Shown here in pieces: positions 9,975-16,171 of a stretch of DNA of 64,000 nt. This stretch comes from BOG-908 sp964242115 (lineage in GTDB: Bacteria > Pseudomonadota > Alphaproteobacteria > Acetobacterales > Acetobacteraceae): contig CAXSZX010000017.1 in the NCBI GenBank assembly GCA_964242115.1, positions 1-64,000 on the forward strand, given 5' to 3'. The position numbers and the translations under genes are program-made. The notes beneath the pieces are model-generated. The model did no database searches. It was not told where the DNA came from and saw only the letters and a list, made by a program, of their open reading frames with translations. The stretch's first letter is position 1. Each line of letters begins with the position of its first letter.

Positions 9975-10601
9975 TCAGTCCCCCGCCCCCGACCAATTAG
10001 CCTCTGGCACGACCGTCGCGCGCCGCGCGGGAGTTGTGTGCGCCGCGTGGATGATCCCGGGTGCCACGTCCTTCGCCGCGTGGCTTATCAGCGCCGCCAC
10101 CGACAGCGCGTCCGGCACGCCGCGCAGCATCGGCTCGGCGCGGCTCCACCGCCATGGCCGGGCATTCGGCCACAGCTTCATGTAGCGCAGTCGCGGACCT
10201 GGCTTGGGCGCCAGCAGGATGTCGCCCTTGCCGTCGGACCGGGCGTCGACGGCGACGGAGGCGACGCGGCGCAGCGGCACCGACAGGGTGGCGGTCAGCG
10301 CCACGCCGTAGGCCAGGACGCACCGCTCGGTTGTCAGCGTGTAATGCGTGGTGCGCGCGATGGCCCAGGCGAAGCCGGCGCAGAGCGACAGCATGACCAG
10401 CGCGGTCACGCACAGCCCGGTGCCGCGCCACAGCGTGTTGAGCGGGCTCCACCCGTCTGCGCGGTCGGCGGCGAACTCCCACAGCAGCATCAGCGCGAAG
10501 TAGCCGGCCAGGATGCGGATGTGCAGCACGTCGCGCGCCACGGCACGCCAGTTGGGGCGGCCTTGCCAGATCAGGGTCTCGCCGGACATCAGCTTGCTCA
10601 T
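9975..10601 (-). CDS. puhB: Photosynthetic complex assembly protein PuhB
   Basis: PuhB is a membrane protein needed for efficient reaction-centre assembly. The 208-residue product begins with the family motif MSGETLIWQGRPNWRAVARD, followed by membrane segments (about residues 27-45 and 65-90). A PH-like domain follows (THYTLTTERCVLAYGVALTA, then VPLRRVASVAVDARSDGKGD and LRYMKLWPNARPWRW). Its ATG overlaps the puhA stop by four bases, so it is probably translationally coupled. It is the last gene of the puf-puh operon; a repeat element follows its stop. Confidence 0.93.
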   Translation of the reverse strand: MSKLMSGETLIWQGRPNWRAVARDVLHIRILAGYFALMLLWEFAADRADGWSPLNTLWRGTGLCVTALVMLSLCAGFAWAIARTTHYTLTTERCVLAYGVALTATLSVPLRRVASVAVDARSDGKGDILLAPKPGPRLRYMKLWPNARPWRWSRAEPMLRGVPDALSVAALISHAAKDVAPGIIHAAHTTPARRATVVPEANWSGAGD

Positions 10602-11495
10602 GGCGCGCTCCCTAGGGGCGGTGCGGTGATCGGGTCGGCGCGGTAGAACAGGCCGGCCGCGTAATAGGCGTTCAGTCGCTCCTCCTCCTGGCCGGTGATG
10701 ACGCCGGGTTGTGCGGGCATCGGCACGTCGGGGAACTGGTGTGCCCAGAGCGCGGTCACGCGGATCCTGCGCGCCTTTTCGTAGATGTCGGTGTGGTAGA
10801 TCGGCACGAGCACGCGGCTTGCGCCGAGGTCGGCGCGGAGTTCGACCTCCAGCATGCGGACGATCTTGATGCCGCGGTCGATCCAGACTTCGGCGACGCG
10901 GCCGACTTCGTTCCAGCGCCAGTCGAAGACTGCCATGCCGCGCGGGTCTGCGTCGATCTTCTCGATCGACCACTCGTGCAGCAGGCTCAGCGGCTGCAGC
11001 AGCAGGTCGCCGCGCTCGGTCAGCGCGGGGACGTCCTTCTTCATCACCCAGGACCCGGGCCCGATGCCGGCCAGCAGCGGGTTGCCCACGGGGTAGAACG
11101 GCGTTCCGTCGAACATGCGCAGCGGCCGGGCATGGGTGGGCGCCTGTTCGTAGTAGTGCGGCGCGTCCGTGGTGCCGCCCTCGTTGAGGATGTAGGTCAG
11201 CGGTTCGGCCGGCGGAGGTGGAGCTCCGTTGATCAGCTCGTTGGTGAACGGGGAGGCGCGAAGCGGGTAGCCCTCCCGCTTGCTCTCCCGCTGCAGCCAG
11301 GCGACCAGCACCACGAAGAAGAGGGCGAAGACCCAGAAGGCGACCGTGGGTATGTCGATCTGGTTNNNNNNNNNNNNNNNNNNNNNNNNNNNNNNNNNNN
11401 NNNNNNNNNNNNNNNNNNNNNNNNNNNNNNNNNNNNNNNNNNNNNNNNNNNNNNNNNNNNNNNNNGCTGATCTGGCCGAACACGCCGTAGCGCAT
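10598..11495 (-). CDS. puhA: Photosynthetic reaction centre H subunit (interrupted by an assembly gap)
   Basis: The H subunit caps the cytoplasmic side of the reaction centre and tunes proton delivery to QB. The sequenced part below the gap encodes an N-terminal membrane helix (NQIDIPTVAFWVFALFFVV), the conserved ESKREGYPLR motif, and the cytoplasmic barrel domain (FYPVGNPLLAGIGPGSW, DPRGMAVFDWRWNEVGRV, EVELRADLGASRVLVPI). The first ten residues (MRYGVFGQIS) lie above the 100-N gap. Because the two contig ends meet in the same reading sense (QIS|NQI), the true gap may be close to zero and the N-terminus MRYGVFGQISNQIDIPTV. The N length breaks the frame artificially. It sits between pufC and puhB. 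Confidence 0.9.
11366..11465. other. Scaffold gap (100 N)
   Basis: Exactly 100 undetermined bases, the usual placeholder for an unknown gap, inside puhA codons 10-11. The flanks suggest little or no sequence is truly missing. Confidence 0.98.
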
Positions 11496-11581
11496 GGTGC
11501 TCTCCTCAGCCTGGTGCGGGCTGGTTGCTGATCTGGCCGAACACGCCGTAGCGCATGGTGCTCTCCTCAGCCTGGTGCGGG
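11466..11581. repeat. 61-base direct duplication at contig edge, covering pufC end and puhA start
   Basis: The segment beginning GCTGATCTGGCCGAACACG occurs at 11466 and again at 11527 (period 61). Each copy contains the pufC stop region, a GGAGAG ribosome site and the puhA ATG (11495 and 11556). Read from the inner ATG, the frame closes after about 16 codons. A misassembled contig end is the simplest explanation; a real tandem duplication is possible. Confidence 0.85.
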
Positions 11582-12673
11582 TGAAGCGGTGGCGTCCGCA
11601 TGCGTTGCAGGGTCGGCCTGCGAGGCCGACGGTGCCGCCGCGGGGGCGAGGCCCGGATAGTCCTTCAGCATGTTCGCACCGTTCATCGGCTGCGGCAGGC
11701 CGAAATGGCAGGTGGCACAGACCACCAGGCCCTCGCCGGTCTGCGGCCCCTTCATCCGCACCGGGATGGCCGGTATCGGATTCTCATGTTCCAGCGTGCG
11801 GCTTTGCGGCAGCAACGCTGCGATCGGCAGCAGGAAGTGGCGGTTGAGGTCGCGAGTCATGCGGATGGCGTACCAGGCGTTCCAGCGGTATGGCGAACTC
11901 TGGTTCCAGTCCTGGAAGGCGCGCGACTGGTGGCAGTAGCCGCAATTCACGCCGATGCCGTCGGACATCTGCATCATCATCTCGTAGATGCGCGTGGCTT
12001 CGGACCACGAGCCGATCGTCCCGTTGTGTATCGGCGACGTCGAGATCACCGCGATCGGCTGGTCGTCGAGGAAGTACTCGGCGAAGCCGTTGTCGGGGAA
12101 GAACTTGCGCACCGTGTCGCCGGATTCCTGCCAGTTGTCCTGGTCGCCCGCCATCACGTGTTGCGGCTTCGGCGCGTCGGGGAACCAGGCCTGCCCGGGT
12201 ACCGGCTGGCCGCGGTGGCAGGTGTAGCAGGTCATGCCGGCGGGGGCGACGTGCGTTGACCAGTCGGCGTTGAGGTGGCGCGTCATCTGCAGCATGATGC
12301 GCGCGGCCGCCTTTTGCGGTTTGGCGTCGGACGCCCAGTCGTTGCCGACGTGGCAGAACGCGCAACCCTGCTTGGGCGAGACCCAGGCGGTGATGGCGTA
12401 TTGCAGGCGCATGAACTCCGCTGCACTCACGTCGGTCAGCACGTGGATGTTCTTGTAGGTGACGGTGGCGGATGGGCCGCCCAGGTCCACGGCCGGCAAG
12501 GGCGGCGGCGGCTTGTTCAGCGCGTAGCCGGTTGCCACGGGTTGGAACTGGTCGTTGGCAGGGAATGCCACTTCTTCCGTGGTGTAGGGCGGGCGGTTCC
12601 AGGTGGGCACGAGAAGGATGAAGGCGGCGGCTGCCACGAATCCGACGCCGGCGATGACGGTGAGGGATTTCAC
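11567..12673 (-). CDS. pufC: Reaction-centre tetraheme cytochrome c subunit
   Basis: PufC re-reduces the photo-oxidised special pair from the periplasmic side. The 368-residue protein has four heme-binding CXXCH motifs in order: CAFCH (about 104), CYTCH (about 149), CGYCH (about 245) and CATCH (about 322). Methionine ligands such as MLQM and MMMQM precede the corresponding hemes. The N-terminus is a hydrophobic anchor (VGFVAAAAFILLVPTW) without a lipobox cysteine, so an uncleaved membrane helix is likely rather than a lipid anchor. It starts with GTG overlapping the pufM stop by four bases. The C-terminal tail is Ala/Pro-rich. Confidence 0.96.
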   Translation of the reverse strand: MKSLTVIAGVGFVAAAAFILLVPTWNRPPYTTEEVAFPANDQFQPVATGYALNKPPPPLPAVDLGGPSATVTYKNIHVLTDVSAAEFMRLQYAITAWVSPKQGCAFCHVGNDWASDAKPQKAAARIMLQMTRHLNADWSTHVAPAGMTCYTCHRGQPVPGQAWFPDAPKPQHVMAGDQDNWQESGDTVRKFFPDNGFAEYFLDDQPIAVISTSPIHNGTIGSWSEATRIYEMMMQMSDGIGVNCGYCHQSRAFQDWNQSSPYRWNAWYAIRMTRDLNRHFLLPIAALLPQSRTLEHENPIPAIPVRMKGPQTGEGLVVCATCHFGLPQPMNGANMLKDYPGLAPAAAPSASQADPATHADATASPAPG

Positions 12674-13701
12674 TGCACGGTGTCTCCCGAGGCGGTGGCA
12701 CCGCCAAGATGCGGGCCTTTCACGTCAAGCGCGCCGGGCGGTGGTGCCGACGGGATCGGCTGCAGCGGCGTGTAGTCCGGTGCGATGTGGTGTTCGACGC
12801 CCCACAGGTACCAGTTGTCCACCACCGTGCCGGTCATCAGGATGCCGACGCCGCCGGTGAGCGTGGTGAGCAGGGCGAACCAGTATGCCCATTTGTGGAT
12901 CGAATCGAAGTTGGCGTTGAAGCCCATCGTCCAGCGCCAGAACAGCGAACCGCGCTCGCTCGCACTGCCCGGGTCGATGATCTCGCGCGTCTCGCGATCC
13001 GAGCCGTAGCGGGTGGTCGACAGGATGGTGCCGGCGTGCATGGTGAACAGCATCGTCGAGCCGTAGAGGAAGACGATGGAGAGCATGTGGAACGGGTTGT
13101 AGAAGAGGTTGCCGTAACGCACCGAGAACGTGGCGGTCCAGTTGAGGTGCGGGACGATGCCGAACGGCACCGCCTCGGACCAGCTGCCGACCAGGATCGG
13201 CCGGAAGAAGCCCAGCACGAGGTAGAGCCAGATGGCGGACGCGAACGCCCAGGCGACGTGCGTGCCCATGCCGAGAGCGACGGCGCGTGTGTACATCCGT
13301 GTCCACCACAGCAGGATAGACGCGGTGAGGAAGAAGCCGGCGAGCAGCCACCAGCCGCCGTCGTGCAGCGGCGGCAGGATGGACAGGCCCTGCTTGGCCG
13401 ACGGCGGCTCGAGTGCCAGGAACGGCAGCATCTTGATAAAGCGCAGCAGGTTCCAATCCACCGACGCCCACATGTTCAGGCCGATGATCTCGAAGGCCAC
13501 GAACCCGCAGACGATCGAGAGGATCGCCAGGATGCCCATGTGCGTGGGGCCGACCTGCGTCTCGCCCAGGCGGCCGAGCCAGACGGAGTGGCGTGGCGTG
13601 CTCAGCACGCGGCCGCCGGGGAGCGACAACGGCGGCGGCGGCGGCATCTCGAACGGAGCGGCGACCTCGATGCTGGTGAACAGCGTGTGGAAACGTGCCA
13701 T
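12670..13701 (-). CDS. pufM: Photosynthetic reaction centre M subunit
   Basis: One of the two core subunits that bind the bacteriochlorophylls, quinones and non-heme iron. The 343-residue protein has five membrane helices and the expected ligands: His in VPHLNW (accessory pigment), NPFHML (special pair), MHAGTIL, Glu in the DRETREI loop and His in DSIHKWAYW (iron ligands). FWRWTMGFNANFDSI and LTGGVGILMTGTVVDNWY match the family closely. Acidic positions near the iron loop differ slightly from Rhodobacter (DRE instead of ERE). It begins one base after the pufL stop and ends with an extension of about 25 residues that suits an RC with a bound cytochrome. Confidence 0.98.
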   Translation of the reverse strand: MARFHTLFTSIEVAAPFEMPPPPPLSLPGGRVLSTPRHSVWLGRLGETQVGPTHMGILAILSIVCGFVAFEIIGLNMWASVDWNLLRFIKMLPFLALEPPSAKQGLSILPPLHDGGWWLLAGFFLTASILLWWTRMYTRAVALGMGTHVAWAFASAIWLYLVLGFFRPILVGSWSEAVPFGIVPHLNWTATFSVRYGNLFYNPFHMLSIVFLYGSTMLFTMHAGTILSTTRYGSDRETREIIDPGSASERGSLFWRWTMGFNANFDSIHKWAYWFALLTTLTGGVGILMTGTVVDNWYLWGVEHHIAPDYTPLQPIPSAPPPGALDVKGPHLGGATASGDTVQ

Positions 13702-13702
13702 G

Positions 13703-14542
13703 TCAGTGAAACCCGCTCGGACCCCAGATGGGGATGCTGAGGAACCAGTCGAACCAGTACGGCCAGCCGCGCGACCAGAACGGGCCGGAGATCAGGATGC
13801 AGATGGCACTCCAGATCCCCGCGTTCAGAGCAAGGAAGTAGCCGAGGCGGTGGATGCCGAGAGAGCCGATCGAGTAGACGATGGTGTCGCGGAAGTAGAT
13901 GCTTTCCTGTTCCTCGTAGCGCACCGGCTGGCCTTTCTGCGGGTGCGCGATGGAGAGGACCTCGCCGGCATGCATCGCCAGCAGGAAGGTGGTGGTGAAG
14001 AAACAGGTGACCGCGATCATGTGCGCGGGGTTGTAGTGGAAATGCAGGTACTGGTAGCCGGTGTTGGACACCCAATCGAGGTGGCTCATGATGCCGTAGG
14101 GAAAACCATAGCCCCACGCACCGAGAAGTACGGGGCGTGCGACGACCAGGGTAAAATACGCGATGATGGCGGCGCCGAAGCCGAGCGGGATGTGCAGGCC
14201 CATGCCGAGCTTGCGGCAGATCTCCACTTCGCGCAGCGCCCAGGAGACAAAAGCGATCAGCGCGAAGATGGTGATCCACTGCCACAGACCGCCCTCGCGC
14301 AACGGTGCCCAGCCGAGTCCGTAGCTGATCGGCGGCGGGTTGATGGAGATTTTGAACAGCGCCCATGTGGGTCCGATCGAGGCGCCGTAGATGATCAGCA
14401 GCGTGCCGAGCAGAGACGAGATTGCGCCGGTGACGCCGAACAGGCCGACGTAGAACGGGCCAACCCAGAAATCGAAAGTATCGCCGCCGGCCAAAGTGCC
14501 GCCGCGAACGCGATACTTCTGTTCGTAGGACATCATCGACAT
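13703..14542 (-). CDS. pufL: Photosynthetic reaction centre L subunit
   Basis: The partner of PufM in the reaction-centre core. The 279-residue protein starts with YEQKYRVRGGTLAGGDTFDF and FWVGPFYVGLFGVTG, as in all PufL. Ligand histidines are visible in MSHLDWVSNTGY (accessory pigment), HFHYNPAHMIAV (special pair), AMHAGEVLS and LGIHRLGY (iron). Near the QB site the pattern is QESIYFRD, where Rhodobacter has HEDTFFRD, so the L213 acidic residue appears replaced by serine while Glu L212 is kept. The ATG at 14542 is chosen for the AAGGAG site eight bases upstream. No pufB or pufA precedes it. Confidence 0.98.
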   Translation of the reverse strand: MSMMSYEQKYRVRGGTLAGGDTFDFWVGPFYVGLFGVTGAISSLLGTLLIIYGASIGPTWALFKISINPPPISYGLGWAPLREGGLWQWITIFALIAFVSWALREVEICRKLGMGLHIPLGFGAAIIAYFTLVVARPVLLGAWGYGFPYGIMSHLDWVSNTGYQYLHFHYNPAHMIAVTCFFTTTFLLAMHAGEVLSIAHPQKGQPVRYEEQESIYFRDTIVYSIGSLGIHRLGYFLALNAGIWSAICILISGPFWSRGWPYWFDWFLSIPIWGPSGFH

Positions 14543-14590
14543 CGGGCAGGCTCCTTCGCGCTGCACACCATGTTGCCACGCAAGCAGGCT

Positions 14591-14608
14591 TGTCAATTCA
14601 AGTTGACA
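14591..14608. promoter_or_regulatory. PpsR/CrtJ-type palindrome, perfect TGTCAA-N6-TTGACA
   Basis: TGTCAATTCAAGTTGACA is an exact TGT-N12-ACA palindrome, the known operator pattern of the redox repressor PpsR (CrtJ). It lies 49 bases upstream of the pufL ATG, inside the 103-base divergent region shared with the SH3 gene, where it could block polymerase. Confidence 0.75.
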
Positions 14609-14615
14609 CTCCCAC

Positions 14616-14633
14616 TATCAATTAAAGATGACA
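14616..14633. promoter_or_regulatory. Second, imperfect PpsR/CrtJ-type site
   Basis: TATCAATTAAAGATGACA fits the pattern except for TAT in place of TGT in one half-site. It is separated by seven bases from the perfect site, close to the tandem spacing used for cooperative binding at bacteriochlorophyll promoters. It also abuts the ribosome site of the plus-strand gene at 14646. Confidence 0.5.
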
Positions 14634-14645
14634 CAGGAGTGCACG

Positions 14646-15074
14646 ATGCGAAACCGTACGCGGGCCACGTCCGTCGCGATCGTGCTTATGCTGGCGGCAT
14701 GCTGTAGCTCGGCCAATGCGTGGACTGGCGAAGTGAGCTGGCCGACATTCTACCGCGCGGGCCCGGGCCGGAACTACACCGTGCTGGACGAGCTCGACCG
14801 CGGCAAGATGCTGGAGGTGCTGTCCTGCAAGGACGGCTGGTGCGAAGTGCGCGACGAAGACTCCATAGGCTATACCGAGCAGGAGTGGATCGTGCAGCCG
14901 GGTGCGCTGCCGGGGAAACCGCAGGTATCGGGACTGGACGGTTGCGTACAGAGTCGCGTCACCGGGTCTGGATACACGGGAGGGCTCGAGTATCAGTTCT
15001 GCCCGCGCAGCGACCAAGTGAGCGTTCCGTCCGGCGCACCCGCACCGGGTTCGGTGAGTCCTGGGACGAAATAG
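14646..15074 (+). CDS. Secreted bacterial SH3-domain protein
   Basis: A 142-residue exported protein: signal peptide or lipoprotein-like N-terminus (SVAIVLMLAACCSSANA), then an SH3b domain (about residues 27-85) with YRAGPGRNYTVLDELDRG and CKDGWCEVRDEDSIGYTEQE. A Cys-containing tail and a Pro/Gly-rich end follow. Such domains usually bind peptidoglycan or act in envelope proteins; no enzyme domain is present. The ATG at 14646 follows an AGGAG site. It is divergent from pufL and shares its regulatory region, so it could be co-regulated with the reaction centre, though nothing else connects it to photosynthesis. Confidence 0.75.
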   Translation: MRNRTRATSVAIVLMLAACCSSANAWTGEVSWPTFYRAGPGRNYTVLDELDRGKMLEVLSCKDGWCEVRDEDSIGYTEQEWIVQPGALPGKPQVSGLDGCVQSRVTGSGYTGGLEYQFCPRSDQVSVPSGAPAPGSVSPGTK

Positions 15075-15094
15075 GCTGCGGCTGCGTGAGTGAA

Positions 15095-15249
15095 GGCAAG
15101 CAAGAGTCTTTTTTCGAGAAAAAGAAGCAAAAAGCTTTTGCTGCGGCTGTCGCGGACGGCTGAGACAAGATCTTTCAGCTTGCCAAACCTACAGGGATCA
15201 AAAGTTTTTTGGTTCTTTTTTTCGAAAGAGAACTGCTTGCTTCCTTGCT
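15095..15249. repeat. Double-hairpin intergenic repeat, full copy (type II core)
   Basis: GGCAAGCAAGAGTCTTTTTTCG, described by position 15095-15116, then AAAAAGAAGCAAAAAGCTT, core GCTGTCGCGGACGGCTGAG, and arm A' (AAAAGTTTTTTGGTTC, then GAACTGCTTGC). It separates the SH3 gene from the SDR gene, both on the plus strand. Confidence 0.85.
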
Positions 15250-15266
15250 TTTGACGTTGACGGCCC

Positions 15267-16034
15267 ATGGCATTTGTCTTCATCACCGGCTCTTCCGACG
15301 GTCTCGGCCGCATGGCTGCTGAGCTTCTCATTGAACGGGGCCACGCGGTGGTGCTGCATGCCCGCAACCAGGCGCGTGCACGCGAGACGATGGCAGCTTC
15401 GCCCGGCGCGCAGGCGGTGCTGACGGGCGACCTTGCCAGCCTGGCACAGACACGAGCGTTGGCGGAGCAGGCCAACGCGCTCGGCACGTTCGACGCAGTG
15501 ATCCACAACGCCGCGGTCGGCTACCGCGAGAAGCAGCGTCTGGTGACCGAGGACGGCTTGGCGCACGTGTTCGCCGTCAACACGGTGGCACCCTACGTGT
15601 TGACCGCGTTGATGCACCGGCCGCGACGACTGGTCTATGTCAGCTCCGAACTGCATCGCCGTGGCAACACGTCGTTGATCGACCTGAACTGGGAAGATCG
15701 GCCGTGGCGGGGCAACCAGGCGTATTCCGACACCAAGTTGCACGACGTGCTGCTGGCTTTCGCTTTTGCGCGACGCTGGCCTGGTGTGCTTTCAAACGCG
15801 ATGGAGCCGGGATGGGTGCCGACCAAGATGAGCCCGCGTGCCACGGGCGATCTGGACGCCGCGCATCGCACGCAGGTGTGGTTGGCCACGGATGACGACC
15901 CGGCTGCTTGCGGAACCGGCGGGTATTTCTACCACCTGGGCAGGCGGGCGCCCAATGGCGCTACGCACGACGTGGCGTTGCAGGAGCGGCTGCTGGCGGA
16001 GTGTGCGCGTTTTTCGGGTGTGGAGGTAGAGTAG
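15267..16034 (+). CDS. Short-chain dehydrogenase/reductase (SDR) family oxidoreductase
   Basis: A 255-residue NAD(P)-dependent oxidoreductase of unknown substrate. The Rossmann motif TGSSDGLG starts at residue 7, followed by the basic patch HARNQARARE that suggests NADP preference. The structural motif HNAAVG is near residue 90, the catalytic serine is in YVSSELH, and YSDTK (about residue 153) is the YxxxK catalytic pair. PGWVPTKMS is the post-active-site loop. The gene stands alone between two repeat elements and converges on the TPR gene. Confidence 0.88.
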   Translation: MAFVFITGSSDGLGRMAAELLIERGHAVVLHARNQARARETMAASPGAQAVLTGDLASLAQTRALAEQANALGTFDAVIHNAAVGYREKQRLVTEDGLAHVFAVNTVAPYVLTALMHRPRRLVYVSSELHRRGNTSLIDLNWEDRPWRGNQAYSDTKLHDVLLAFAFARRWPGVLSNAMEPGWVPTKMSPRATGDLDAAHRTQVWLATDDDPAACGTGGYFYHLGRRAPNGATHDVALQERLLAECARFSGVEVE

Positions 16035-16035
16035 T

Positions 16036-16171
16036 AAGGCAAGGCCTTCTTTTCTGAAGAAGAGAAGCAAAAGACTTTTGGTCCTGCTGTCGCGACGGTT
16101 CTGCAGCGAGTACTCAAGGACACGAAAGTTTTTTGGTTGCTTTGTTCAAAAAAGAACTGCTTGGTTGCCTA
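16036..16171. repeat. Double-hairpin intergenic repeat, full copy (B, core, A')
   Basis: AAGGCAAGGCCTTCTTTTC, GAAGCAAAAGACTTTTGGTC, core CTGTCGCGACGGTTCTGCAG, then AAAGTTTTTTGGTTGCTTTG and AAAAGAACTGCTTGG. It starts one base after the SDR stop and includes the stop codon of the convergent TPR gene. Confidence 0.88.

Noticed and set aside
11466..11581. True tandem duplication of the pufC-puhA junction
   Set aside because: It sits exactly at a contig edge and the two contig ends join in frame without it, so an assembly artefact is more likely; kept only as a finding to check.
13602..14579. Alternative frame overlapping pufL and pufM on the same strand
   Set aside because: Arg/His/Pro-rich out-of-frame reading of pufL and pufM with no motif.
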